The translations under genes were made by a program, and so were the position numbers. Below are positions 33,956-46,186 of a stretch of DNA of 64,000 bases, piece by piece. The stretch spans positions 26,148,352 to 26,212,351 of the forward strand of contig OZ025257.1 of NCBI GenBank assembly GCA_964019135.1, in the 5' to 3' direction. Origin of the DNA: Arenicola marina (taxonomy: Eukaryota > Annelida > Polychaeta > Arenicolidae). Each line of letters starts with the position of its first letter. Within the stretch, counting starts at the first letter, position 1. A model generated the notes under the pieces. It did not search any database, was not told where the DNA came from, and saw only the letters and a program-made list of their open reading frames with translations.

Positions 33956-34325
33956 AGATCCAGATTTGACACCTAAAATCCGGAATTGATCCCTACAATC
34001 CGGATTGACCCGTAGGACACCAATTTTACCTCTGAAATCCGGATTGACTCATCATATCCGGATTTGACCTCTAATATCCGAATTGGCCCCACAGATCCCG
34101 ATTTGACCATACTGACCCATATTTGAGTCTCCAGATCCGGAATGGAATGGAATGTTGGTGTTTTAGGCCACTTTTGTGCACATACAGGCTAAATTGGGCC
34201 AAGGAACCTCTCCAGATCCGGATTGGATCATAGAATCCCGATTCGACCCCTAGTATTCTGATTAACCAGTCAACACAGTCACATTTTTGACCCTTCAGAT
34301 CCAGATTTGACCTATCATATGACCG
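33956..34325 (+). repeat. Degenerate short tandem repeat (ATCCGGATTTGACC)
   Basis: Motifs of the form ATCCGGATTTGACCCCTA recur roughly every 25-30 bp with heavy decay. An old minisatellite. Confidence 0.7.
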
Positions 34326-34742
34326 TGTCCTTGCTGTGACATTAAAAACTTCAAAATTGAACCGACTGGCAGAATGAGCAAAAAACATCTGCAAACTGGA
34401 CATAGTAGAATAAGTAAAAAATTGAACCCTAAGTTGAACCCTAACGGGGATTGCCAAGTCAAAGGGCGAGTCACTCATGTTCATATGCCATGGTGATCCG
34501 CGGGAGGCAAAAACTATGGCAAGCCGAAAATCTATATATACATATATTACGAACTCCTGACAATACTATTACCGCGGGACGTAAATGTAAAAAGGTATTA
34601 AACATTACAATTCCGACTTTCGTTTGCTTGGTTATTCTAATATAAATGCAAAATATAGTCTTAGTTGTATATTCAGGACGCTTTAACCACTTTTTGTCAT
34701 ATCGCGTCAATGGGAGAAGGAAGGGAGAGCGGGGCCGGTTCT

Positions 34743-35035
34743 ATGACAACTCCCCCCCCCCCCGATCTCCCCCCGATCAGATCCCCCCCCCCACTAGGAT
34801 AAGTCCCATCCGGACAACAATCCCCCCCGGACAACTACCCCCCACCCCCAAACAAGTCCCCCCCCCCCCGAGAAAGTCCCCCTGGACAAGTCTCCCCCGG
34901 ACAATTCCCCCAGACAACCCCGCCATCGAGACAAATCCCCGAGGAGGGATTTGTCCTAGGGGGGAATTGTCTGGGCGGGAATTGTGGGAGGGGGAGGGCA
35001 GGGGAGTTGTCCGAGGGGGAGTTGTCCTGCTCCAA
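34743..35035. repeat. Foldback of GGACAA-CCCCC motifs
   Basis: The left arm repeats GGACAA followed by C-runs. The right arm has the reverse complement (GGGGGAATTGTC, GGGGAGTTGTCC, GGGGGAGTTGTCC). The centre is ACAAATCCCCGAGGAGGGATTTGT at about 34,930-34,955, a near-perfect hairpin. A foldback-type element or inverted minisatellite, with no coding sense. Confidence 0.7.
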
Positions 35036-35719
35036 GTGGAGCCATGTCCCCGGGGTAACCCCCTACTCTTTGCGAAGAAAGACATGGAATCTTTATCCTG
35101 CGACCACACAGACACTGCGGGGCGCGTACCACCGATCCGCGTGCAGTTAGCCTCTGAGGTGGCCAGAGAACTCAAGGCGATCGCTCTAACCCGCGAAACT
35201 ATCGCGTCAGCCCCGCAAAATATAGTGTAAAAACAGGTTTGATTTGCATAATCAACCCGTGTACAAATACGTAAAACTGCAGAATGCAATTGGTAACGGA
35301 ATAACCAATACTCATGTAATTATGGCATATCTAGTATATGTGAGTCATGTAGGATACTGAGGGATAAAGTATGTTAGTGTAATGGATAATTGTAACTGAA
35401 CTGGGGACGGAGATCTTTCATGTTAGAGCCCAGGACATGAATTATTGTCGCCAATGGTATGGATGTGAGCGATAGGTGAGTTATGAATGGTCCGCCCAAG
35501 CATGGAAGGACGACCGAGACCGACCTGGTGCACATAGTAAACACGTTTTTATGGAGGCAATACCACAATGGATATAAAGACTACAACCAACAAACTTGCA
35601 AGTTGCAGTGAGCAACGATTGAACAACTACTCGTGACCAGTCGCTTGGGCGGCGGACCCCGGTACAGTATGAATGACTCTTACCAGTCTTGCCCATGGTA
35701 AGTTTCTTGTCTCACACAG
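35036..35719. other. Spacer, nothing recognised
   Basis: No supported gene. Several short frames on both strands have no family resemblance. Confidence 0.4.
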
Positions 35720-35968
35720 AGCCAATCGCCAGCTATGTTGATGACGCTGGTAGAATCCAACTCGTCGCACCAATCCCCCCGGCGACACGACGAGGTCGAG
35801 TTAATCCACGCGTCCAGGGCAGCCCCTTTCACGCTGCATGAGCACACCGAAGGACGGTTTGCACACCTGAATTGCACAGAGCTGAACTATAATTTCCCGC
35901 CAAAAGTCGGAGCCGTTCAACCCTCCGAGACAAACGTGATGAATGCAACCAGTAACACCCGGATGTTG
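35720..35968 (+). CDS. Possible internal exon (weak)
   Basis: A 249-base open stretch lies between an acceptor-like CTCACACAG and a strong donor-like TTG/GTAAGC. It is 83 codons in one open phase, with SSHQSPRRHDEVELIHASRA and HLNCTELNYNFPPKV. No family is recognised and the - strand is also open here. No partner exons were found, so this may be chance. Confidence 0.2.
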
Positions 35969-36935
35969 GTAAGCTGTGAACACCTGCACTTGGCGGCAGA
36001 ATTGAAACTTCAGACAGCGACGAGTGAGGTCAGAACCAATATTTCCTATTTATTGCTCGCAATGTATTGCCTACAAATGCATGTAAGCCTATATGATAAT
36101 AACGTCAAATTTGCAACATATAATTACAAAATCTTGACATTGAGGCAAACGAATAATTGATGTTGACTAGAAATCTTAGCTTGTTTCTATTGTAAATGTA
36201 TACCAAGTACATGTATGTCTATTCAAAACCGGCTATACACCCGGGATGATCTTACAGGCACAATGGATGGGGGTATATGTTTTCCCTTTTTGCATATCTG
36301 TAGGCTGCTCGCCGCGTCGGTGAAATTGATACGTTCGCTTTGGCCGGCGACCGTGGCCAACCTTGGCTTAGCCAACGTATGTCGCGGACGAAGAACTATC
36401 CGAACTATATCCAAAGACATACATTGGCTTAGTGCCTCGTTGGTGATATAGTTTGGCTTATTGCCGCGTCCGTGATTTATGTTCAGGCTAAGAAGCATGT
36501 CTCTTTGCGGTCTATACAGGACTCTATGGTCGGGTGCCAACAACCTATGCAAGGTGTACGGCTTTAGGACTTCACTCAGCGGACCGTGATCTGGTGCCTC
36601 TCAGGTAGAATATAACTACATATTTATATTAGCATTAACACAAAAAGCTTCCACTGTACTAAAGATATGCATTGTTCTCGTGACTAAATATTGTTTGTAT
36701 CTGTATACTTGGATCTTAATTGATTTAATTGACTATATACGCGTCTTATCTTTGGGCCGATCTACCATCTTGCTGTTCTAGATAGGCACAGAGCTATAAA
36801 AAAGATATAATTGGGGGTGGGGGTGGGGCGATTGGCTAGCAATCATCATGTATTGTCACCATCACCAATACCGGTTTGATTTATCTCTGTGAAACGTTTC
36901 ACTGTTTAATAAGTGAAACGTTCTATGCAAATGAG
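35969..36935. other. Spacer with faint GGCTTAG repeats
   Basis: Around 36,360-36,480 the motif TTGGCTTAG/TTGGCTTAT followed by GCC recurs three times, about 40-60 bp apart. Nothing else is recognised. Confidence 0.35.
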
Positions 36936-36939
36936 GAGT

Positions 36940-38215
36940 GCCCCACCCCCAACATGGTGTCTCCCCCTTCGAACTTGGAGGGAGGGGGGGGGTCTCAACT
37001 CCCCTAACTTATGGTGTCTCCCCTCCCCTAAATTTGGGTGTCTACCCTCCCGTAACCTAGGGTCCCCCCCCCCAACGTTTGGTGTCGCCCCTCCCAAAAT
37101 TTGGGGCTTCTCGCCTACCCGACCTAAGGATGTCTCCCCTCCCATGACTTGGGGTATCACCCCACCATAAGATGTCTCCCCTCCCTAAACTTAGGGTGTC
37201 TCCCTTCCCCTTCGGATAGGACCCCAAAATGGGGGTCCCACCCGCATTTAGGGTGTATCCCCGACCCTAACTTGCGGCACCACTGTAACGTTGGGTGCTT
37301 CACCTCATAACTTGAGGCCTTCCCTCGCCAAACTTGGGGTACCACCCCAACCTGGGGTGTTTTCCCTCCCCTAACTTGAGTACAACCCAACTTGGGTTGC
37401 CTCCATTTCCCTGATTTGGGGTGTCTCTCCTTCCCTAATTTTGGGTGTTTCCCCTTCCCTAATTTTGGTGTCTCCCCTCTCCTAACTTGGGGTAATATTC
37501 TAACATAGGATGCCTACCCCACCAAAACTTGGGGTGCCTCCCCTCTCAAAACTAGGGGTATCTCCCCTCCTCTAGCTTGGAGTGTCTCCCCTCCCCAAAC
37601 TTAGCGTACCACCCCTAACTTGGGGTCTCTCCTCTCTCCAAGCTTATGGTACCCCCCCACTACCTTGGAGTGTCTTCCCTCTCTTAACTTTGGTTATCTC
37701 CCCTCCCCTAACTTGAGGTGTCTCCCCTCCCCTATTTTGGGGCATCGTCGAATTTTGAATGTCTCTCCTCCCCAAACATGGGGTACCAGGCCCAACTTGG
37801 GGTGTGTCCCCTCCCGTAACCTAGGGTGTCCTCTCTCCTAACGTGGGGTAACGCACGTGGGGTAACCGAACTTGTGCACCACCTCCCGAAAGTGTCGGCC
37901 GACGACCCCCACTAACAAATATTTCTAAAGTAGTAGGGGCGGATATAGAAATTTAAAAACTGGGATGGGGGTTCACCTGGGGCACCAGCCCCCTAACTTG
38001 GGGTGTCTCCCCTCCCCTATCTTGGGGCACCAGCCCTAATTTTGGGTGTCTCCTCTCCCCTAACTTGGGGTACCGCCCCTACTTGGGGTGTCTTCCCTCA
38101 TATAACTTGGGATACCGTCCAAAATTCGAGTGTTTGCCCTCCCTATCTCAGTGTGTCTCCTAACTTGGGGTAACGCCCCAACTTGGCTTGTGCACCACCC
38201 TTCCCGGGCGTGTCG
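36940..38215 (+). repeat. C-rich degenerate minisatellite (about 25 bp)
   Basis: Motifs such as CTAACTTGGGGTGTCTCCCC recur throughout with many variants, interrupted around 37,860-37,990 by other sequence. Frames here are proline/glycine-rich repeat artefacts. Confidence 0.85.
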
Positions 38216-38256
38216 GCCTACGATCCCCCGTGCCAGATCGCTCTACAGTAGGGCAA

Positions 38257-38455
38257 CACGGGCAAAATGACCACCTTAACTTTATTTGTATTTTTGGGGA
38301 GACAAGCATTGCTATAAAAAGAGCCAAATTTTGGTAAACTGACAACAGTAGTATTGTGAATAACATTACTTGGATACATGCGAGTGACACGAAAATGTTT
38401 TTACTAGCACAAATAAAAATGTTTTCTATCACAGTGGGTCATTTTGTCCCCCTAA
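38257..38455. mobile_element. Small TIR element ending in GGGCAAAATGACC
   Basis: GGGCAAAATGACCACC at the left and GTGGGTCATTTTGTCCC at the right are near-perfect inverted repeats of about 16 bp bounding about 200 bp. A further GGGGCAAAATGGTC follows at 38,460. No coding content. Confidence 0.5.
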
Positions 38456-38706
38456 AGGGGCAAAATGGTCAGCACATTATTTCAGCATGTTAATGAGTGA
38501 ACTGAACAGCCTAAGAAGACAAACTCCTAAACCAGGAAGGATAAGACACAGAATATACAAATAACGGTGACGTCAGCAGAAACGGATCTGGCGGGGGGGG
38601 GGGGACTCTTCTAGCACTCTTTGCCATTTTTCAGTACAAAATTTAGGCCATCTGAGGCGTAGAACTCAGCTTTCATGCGAAGTCCTACTGTTGAACAGAC
38701 CCGGGG

Positions 38707-38895
38707 CAGGGGCGGATCCAAGGGGGGCCGATCCGGCCCCGCCCCCCTTTATAGGTCCGAAATTTATATAATTTATACCATATAACAACATTTATGTCGA
38801 AAATCAAAACCGATCCCCCCCCCCCCTTATCCAGCATATCTGGATCCGACCCTGAAACCGGCCCTCCCTATCCAGCTTTACTGGATCCGCCCCTG
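38707..38895 (-). mobile_element. G/C-rich TIR element with perfect 14-bp ends
   Basis: CAGGGGCGGATCCA at 38707-38720 and TGGATCCGCCCCTG at 38882-38895. The interior matches 14704-14890 in reverse (CCAGCATATCTGGATCC, ACCCTGAAACCGGCC). Confidence 0.8.
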
Positions 38896-39165
38896 CGGGT
38901 AGGGGGGTATTTAATACATTGCTGGGTTGGGGGGTCCGCGGTAAAGCCCCCCCCCCTTTTTCACCGCTAAAATTCGCTCTATAAACGCACATTTTCAAAG
39001 CCCCCCCCCAACCCATTCGCAAGTTTTAAAATATTTGGTCTATAGGGGTATCTTTTCATCATAAATGTCCGCTCAATAGGGGTATCTTTTTCTTTTCAAA
39101 TATCGGCTCTCTAGGGCATCAAGGCACCCGCGGAACTCCACCACCAGATTTGTATAATAGTGCCC
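38896..39165 (-). mobile_element. G/C-rich element family B, inverted copy
   Basis: It reads as the reverse of 4040-4335: TATTTAATACATTGCTGGG, CACCGCTAAAATTCG and CGCGGAACTCCACCACCAG occur in mirrored order. It directly abuts the preceding TIR element. Confidence 0.6.
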
Positions 39166-39514
39166 CTCCCCCCCCCCCCCCATCTGCGTCTTATCCGGCT
39201 GAGCTGCTGGAAGGAACGGGCCTTAGCTGTCTCCTAAGTTTCTGACTCGAAATCAGCCGCGCCTTGCCACACTCTTTCTGTTAGTGGTGACCGTAACAGG
39301 GCATTGCCTGTTACTTGGCGTTGTCTTTATAACTGGGAGTCTAGTAGCTTTTGGGAGTGGGGATGTATCGAATGGAGACACGATGTCGCGTGCCACCTGG
39401 CTCTGCCTAAATCAACGCTTCTGGCTCCCTTCAGTGGACAAATCATCCAGTTTGCTAAAGATAATCGTTTCTGTTATAGTATAAATATTAAATTGGATGT
39501 GGTTAAAACGGCCC

Positions 39515-39590
39515 ACTGGGTCATGTTGCCCCAAGCAGCGGGGGTCATTTTGCCCCAAGCAGCGGGGGTCATTTTGCCCCTGTTAGTAAC
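39515..39590 (+). repeat. Short tandem repeat of GGGTCATTTTGCCCCAAGCAG
   Basis: Three consecutive copies (the first imperfect) of a 24-bp unit containing GGGGTCATTTTGCCCC. The core is the reverse complement of the ends seen at 38,257 and 38,460. Confidence 0.7.
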
Positions 39591-40374
39591 CTTAACATTT
39601 ATGAAAAATACGGCGCAGTATATTCCGCATCTGATTTAAGCCTGGGGCTTGACTTGGACTTATCTTAGATCGTGTTAATTTATCAAAATGTTTCCCCAAG
39701 CTAGTATATCCACTAAGTTCTATATCCTTCCAGTGTTTACCATAGATGGCAACAGCCCAGAATCTTTTACTTCGGTAACGAAGGCCAGCTGTCTGCTTCA
39801 GCGCCCGTGTAGATTTTTTAAGATATCACGTAACAAACAGGAACAAATATAAAGCGCTTCAATACAGGTGGCGGCACCGCAATTGCGCGATATTGTGGTG
39901 GGCCATATGACCCCGGTGGGTCCTTTTACCCCATGTTCCCCTAATAGGACATTGCAGCTGTTGAAATTTGGGTAGTTGAAAACTAATTTGCATGATAAAT
40001 TCTTCAGCTGAGGAATAACTGAATTCTAACTAGCTTTCACCTGAAAACCAGCTCCAGTTATACAGTTGAAATTCGTATCTCTATTTCGTCTCGGTCCGGA
40101 AAGGAGGACAAATGAAAATAACGCCGTTGAAAACTCACCGCGTGGTTTTCCACTAAAGCAAAGGCCAATAAATTACTGCTTTCACTGCATGGATCCATAT
40201 ATAGCATATATATCTCCTATTTATTATCACAACACATATTGGCTATAGCTATACATCCACAAGCGATTGCATGTATATCCACTCAACGTACATTTTAGTT
40301 AGAGAATGACAAACATCTGTGAATACAGAGGTTGGTAGACACTGATATTCTCGCACAACATCCAGTATATCCTT
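39591..40374. other. Spacer, nothing recognised
   Basis: Contains another GTGGGCCATATGACCCCGG patch near 39,895 related to the preceding motif. No gene. Confidence 0.4.
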
Positions 40375-40960
40375 CGGCGACCCGTCAAACAGCTGACTGC
40401 GGCCTTACGTAGCAAAATACGATTCTCTTCTGCACAATCGAATCGAATGTCAAATATCACTTTGTGACCCGGAAAACAGCTGAAATCGGCTTCATTACAA
40501 TATAATTTTGCAACGCAATTAAATATACCTCGTCCTTAGTACATGACACTTCTCATATCAAATCAAACTGTATGACTATCAAAACCGCTGACTGTGGCCT
40601 GAGTAAAATATAATTCTATAACACATAGAATCTAATATCATTCATTTCACTAACAAGCCGCCAACTGCAGCCTTGCAAACAACACATAAATCCCGTACAC
40701 AATTAAATATTACTTCGTAACCCGTAAAACAGTCGACTGGAACTTAGTAAGGGACATAGGACAAACTTACACACTCATATATCATCATATCGTAAAACCG
40801 CTCACTACAGTCTAGTAAGCAAAATATAATTTTCCAACACAATTATATGTCTTGCGGTAACCCGTAATACAGGCTCCCCCAGCCTAGTACATGGAAATTC
40901 TCTTATAATTATAAAATAAAATAACACTGTGAACCGTACAACAGCTGACTATGGCCTAAG
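40375..40960 (+). repeat. Ancient tandem repeat of about 85 bp
   Basis: Blocks of the type CCCGTAAAACAGCTGACTG, GCCTTAGTA and AAAATATAATTCT-n-CAACACAATTAAATAT recur about seven times at roughly 80-95-bp spacing with strong divergence. No coding content. Confidence 0.65.
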
Positions 40961-41924
40961 CACCATAAGAAGATGTGATATTCACAGCTTTGGTACATTA
41001 TTGAAGCCCGAGTGGCTGCAGGGAAGCAATGCCTTTCAGCTCGGTGTTTATATCATATGTCACCAGGTGACAGTGAGTGATATGTGATATCATCCTTATC
41101 AAAGGTTGATATCAAATGGGTTTAACGGTCAATAATTATTGGAACCTAAGTGATAAGTTGTCAGCGTACACATTTGAACTAAGCAGCCAGGATAAGGAGC
41201 AACGATAGTCTAGGATCTAACACGTTGTGGCCCGAAATTAGAGAAAGATTCCATTTAAAAAACAAAGCAACAATAAATACATTCATTGGAATTGCTCATT
41301 CTATATCTTACATAGGGTGTCAATACTAGGAATGTGTTTGAGTGAATAACCTGATATAGTTCCAAACTGCAAATTGCGCAAATGTGATTCTGCAATTTAG
41401 CCCATCATTGTATTACGCGCACAATCTTCATCAACTTACAGCTTACACACATATTAATTACTGTCACAAAAGTATGATAATTTACAAAACAGCATCAGTT
41501 TCCTTCCGTTAGATAATTCACTAATATGCACAGCAACTGATGGTCTCCATATTGTGGCTCCTTGTTTCTTCTTGGCCAGCTGGGAGTCCCGATGCTTGTT
41601 ATGAATGCGCCTTCCATGATCTGAAATGTAAAAGTATTCACAAAACCTGAGCAGTATCAAGGCTTCTGTTCTTGTTCTGCAGTAGGCTACATACTGCATC
41701 AGCTGGGGCTGGTTTGGTTCCCAGTGGGAGTTCAACTAGCAATCTGCTGATCTTTTATCTACCTATACATTAGACAAAGGGGTGCTCCTTCTAGCCGACG
41801 CCAGTAGGAATGGTTTGACTCACTACTACCGGTACATAGACTTATAATAATTGTATACATTAAAACTGCCTATACAGCAACTTTTCACCTGAAATATGCG
41901 GTTCAAACTGTCTTGGATAAAATA
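40961..41924. other. Spacer, nothing recognised
   Basis: A palindromic patch with ATATCATATGTCACCAGGTG near 41,050-41,090. No supported gene. Confidence 0.4.
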
Positions 41925-42790
41925 TTGAATTGAAATCATTTATTCGATCAAATTCACAAATTAACACACATCCCAAAATCAACTTAACTTAAGTATTTGA
42001 AATTGATCGGGGGACTCCCATTAAGACCCAAACGGGTCGCCGTCATGGGTGCCACCTTCATACTTAATACTTCTTTCTTTTCGGTAACACATTTACAAAG
42101 GGTGTTGTTAAGAAGAAAAAGGGGGGAGCGGTCTTGTACATTATTCAAAAGTGCTATTATTTTTTGGGGGGGCGGGGGGGGGGAGGTTCTTCATCATAGC
42201 CAGATATGTCAGTTCACAAATTTAACAGTTTAGGATGGTACATACATCACAATAGTGGTCAATATAGTATTGTTTTACGTAGCGACTGAAAACGAGCAAA
42301 CTGTGTGTCGCGACCTTGCTTTTGACTATTTCGGGAATAGATTTGAGAAGATTTGGTAGACTGTTCCTAAGACAGTTCCTTGCAAACTCATGCTTGATTG
42401 GATTGAAGCAGAAGGCACTTTTATTTCTGGTGTTGTAGTTATGTATGGCAGAGTGTGGGTTTAAGGACATTGAAGAGAAGTAGTTCGGTAGTTTATTGTT
42501 TACCAGCTTGTAATACAATTTTAACTGTTGTAATTTACGAATGTCACCTATCCTTAATGATCTTAATTCTTGGAATAACGGTTCAGTGTGTGCGTTGTGT
42601 GTGCTAAGATTAAGTATTCTCATAGTCTTCTTTTGCAATTTAAGTAATTGATTCCCTCTGTAACCCCAGATCAAGATACCGTAATTTGGGCTAGATAGGA
42701 GGAGGGAGTTATATAGCATGGCTTTAACTTTCTTAAATACAATTTTAAAAACAAGACCTACACATGATAGTGGGACCATGTTTTACCGTA
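41925..42790 (-). mobile_element. 5'-truncated LINE remnant (jockey/CR1-like, 3' part)
   Basis: A 185-codon frame (42222-42779) encodes YNSLLLSSPNYGILIWGYRG, LLKLQKKTMRILNLS and ATHSLLVFSRYVKQYYIDHY, the region just after the RT domain. It aligns by eye with the C-terminus of the large LINE at 46524-47450. The 3' UTR ends in CGAATAAATGATTTCAATTCAATA near 41,925. Endonuclease and RT cores are missing. Confidence 0.85.
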
Positions 42791-43079
42791 AATGTATTTA
42801 TTATGCGCTAAAGGTAAAACAAAGAAAACGTGCAACGTTTTAAGACATAGTAGGCTACAAAAGAAAGTCCTAGTTTTGAACATGTGAAGTAACATAACAA
42901 GGTCACTGACAAGTAAATGGTTAGAAAGACAATGGATTTGCAGCTTTGTTTTGGTTTAAGTTATACGATTTGTTTCGCGGCATGCACGCTTATGACTGAA
43001 TAAGCCTATCTGTGACTGAGCTTACCGCAGTCGTCACATCGGTGACCTGTCGATAGGTCTTGAGTAGTGCCCGCTGGTG

Positions 43080-43450
43080 GGCGCCTAGATTGGCGTTTCA
43101 AGTCCAATTTCTTAAACCAGAGCCCGTCGTGGTGGGCCATATATTTTCTCACACACGACACGTGCCCATCCCCTCTTTTGGGATGCTAGGTCCTCCAAAG
43201 AAGCTGCATCCATGCCGAAAGCCTTCATGTCACGCTTGCAAACATCCTTAAACCTAAGCTTTGGCCGTCCAGTTGGCCTTTTGCCGTCGGCGAGTTCACC
43301 GTAGAGCACATCATTTGCGATGCGTTCACCTTGCATTCGATGAACGTTTTCAAGCTAACGAAGACCTCGTTGTTTCACAAGAGCAAGAATGCTGGGTAGG
43401 TTGGCCCGGGCTAAGACGTCGGCATTCGTTACCTTGTCTTGCCAAGATAT
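43080..43450 (-). mobile_element. LINE C-terminal remnant (GELADGKRPTGRPKLRFKD type)
   Basis: The - strand encodes NADVLARANLPSILALVKQR, GLR-stop-LENVHRM and VLYGELADGKRPTGRPKLRF, the conserved C-terminal tail of another family of invertebrate LINE polyproteins. One in-frame stop (TAG, probably from TGG) is near 43,360. Only about 120 codons remain. Confidence 0.8.
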
Positions 43451-43756
43451 GCCTAAGATGGTTTGCAGACACACAAGTAAATAGTCTTCCATAACTGAAT
43501 GCTTCTATCAAGTATCAATTATACAAATAAAATGTGGATATCTATTTCTTCCTTGTGAGGTTTTAAGCAACCCATATGCCGTAATTTTCGGGGTATAAGT
43601 CACACCTTCGGTGTGAAATTCGCCCGCATGTCGAAGCAATCTGTGCAAGAGGGTCCATTTGAAGCAACGTTATGTTACGGAAAGGATTTATTCGTGACTG
43701 CAGACAACATATAAAGCATTGCAATTCGCGTTTATTATTGTGATTATTTACAATTA

Positions 43757-46186
43757 CGTGTATACACACCGTCCAGGTACAGCGAGACCGACACGTGTAT
43801 ATACACCGACCCAGTCGACTCCAGGTACAGCGAGACCGACACGTGTATATACACCGAGCTAGTCGTCTCCAGGTACAGGGAGACCGACACGTGTATATAC
43901 ACCGACCTAGTCGTCTCCAGGTACAGCGAGACCGACACGTGTATATACACCGAGCTAGTCGACTCCAGGTACAGCGAGACCGACACGTGTATATACACCG
44001 ACCCAGTCGACTCCAGGTACAGCGAGACCGACACGTGTATATACACCGAGCTAGTCGACTCCAGGTACAGCGAGACCGACACGTGTATATACACCGACCT
44101 AGTCGTCTCCAGGTACAGCGAGACCGACACGTGTATATACACCGACCTAGTCGACTCCAGGTACAGGGAGACCGACACGTGTATATACACCGACCCAGTC
44201 GACTCTCCAGGTACAGCGAGACCGACACGTGTATATACACCGAGCTAGTCGTCTCCAGGTACAGGGAGACCGACACGTGTATATACACCGACCTAGTCGT
44301 CTCCAGGTACAGCGAGACCGACACGTGTATATACACCGACCCAGTCGACTCCAGGTACAGCGAGACCGACACGTGTATATACACCGAGCTAGTCGACTCC
44401 AGGTACAGCGAGACCGACACGTGTATATACACCGAGCTAGTCGTCTCCAGGTACAGGGAGACCGACACGTGTATATACACCGACCTAGTCGTCTCCAGGT
44501 ACAGCGAGACCGACACGTGTATATACACCGAGCTAGTCGACTCCAGGTACAGCGAGACCGACACGTGTATATACACCGACCCAGTCGACTCCAGGTACAG
44601 CGAGACCGACACGTGTATATACACCGAGCTAGTCGACTCCAGGTACAGCGAGACCGACACGTGTATATACACCGACCTAGTCGTCTCCAGGTACAGCGAG
44701 ACCGACACGTGTATATACACCGACCTAGTCGACTCCAAGTACAGGGAGACCGACACGTGTATATACACCGACCCAGTCGACTCTCCAGGTACAGCGAGAC
44801 CGACACGTGTATATACACCGAGATAGTCGTCTCCAGGTACAGGGAGACCGACACGTGTATATACACCGACCTAGTCGTCTCCAGGTACAGCGAGACCGAC
44901 ACGTGTATATACACCGAGCTAGTCGACTCCAGGTACAGCGAGACCGACACGTGTATATACACCGACCCAGTCGACTCCAGGTACAGCGAGACCGACACGT
45001 GTATATACACCGACCCAGTCGACTCCAGGTACAGCGAGACCGACACGTGTATATACACCGACCCAGTCGACTCCAGGTACAGCGAGACCGACACGTGTAT
45101 ATACACCGAACTAGTCGACTCCAGGTACAGCGAGACCGACACGTGTATATACACCGACCTAGTCGACTCCAGGTACAGGGAGACCGACACGTGTATATAC
45201 ACCGACCCAGTCGACTCCAGGTACAGCGAGACCGACACGTGTATATACACCGAACTAGTCGACTCCAGGTACAGAGAGTCCGACACGTGTATATACACCG
45301 ACCTAGTCGACTCCAGGTACAGGGAGACCGACACGTGTATATACACCGACCTAGTCGTCTCCAGGTACAGCGAGACCGACACGTGTAAATACACCGAGCT
45401 AGTCGACTCCAGGTACAGCGAGACCGACACGTGTATATACACCGACCCAGTCGACTCCAGGTACAGCGAGACCGACACGTGTATATACACCGACCCAGTC
45501 GACTCCAGGTACAGCGAGACCGACACGTGTATATACACCGAGCTAGTCGACTCCAGGTACAGGGAGACCGACACGTGTATATACACCGACCTAGTCGTCT
45601 CCAGGTACAGCGAGACCGACACGTGTATATACACCGAGCTAGTCGACTCCAGGTACATCGAGACCGACACGTGTATATACACCGACCCAGTCGACTCCAG
45701 GTACAGCGAGACCGACACGTGTATATACACCGAGCTAGTCGACTCCAGGTACAGCGAGACCGACACGTGTATATACACCGACCTAGTCGTCTCCAGGTAC
45801 AGCGAGACCGACACGTGTATATACACCGACCCAGTCGACTCTCCAGGTACAGCGAGACCGACACGTGTATACACACCGACCTAGTCGACTCCAGGTACAG
45901 CGAGACCGACACGTGTATATACACCGACCTAGTCGACTCCAGGTACAGCGAGACCGACACGTGTATATACACCGACCTAGTCGACTCCAGGTACAGCGAG
46001 ATCGACACGTGTATATACACCGACCCAGTCGACTCCAGGTACAGCGAGACCGACACGTGTATATACACCGACCCAGTCGTCTCCATGTACCGGGAGACCG
46101 ACACGTGTATATGCACCGACCTAGTCGACTCCAGGTACAGGGAGACCGACACGTGTATATACACCGACCCAGTCGACTCCAGGTAC
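43757..46186 (+). repeat. 48-bp minisatellite array 1 (about 50 units)
   Basis: The unit is about GTACAGCGAGACCGACACGTG, then TATATACACCGACCTAGTCGACTCCAG. Each unit contains ACACGTGTATATACAC (E-box CACGTG fused to a TATATA palindrome) and AGTCGACT. Since 48 is a multiple of three, three + frames and three - frames stay open for 400-575 codons. Variation between units is silent with respect to no frame, so coding is unlikely. It ends against the LINE tail at 46,187. Confidence 0.97.

Noticed and set aside
34646-35230. 194-codon proline-rich frame
   Set aside because: Produced by C-runs of the foldback repeat; the opposite strand is equally open.
36913-37841. Proline/glycine-rich frames on both strands
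   Set aside because: They follow the C-rich degenerate minisatellite and lack any domain or splice context.
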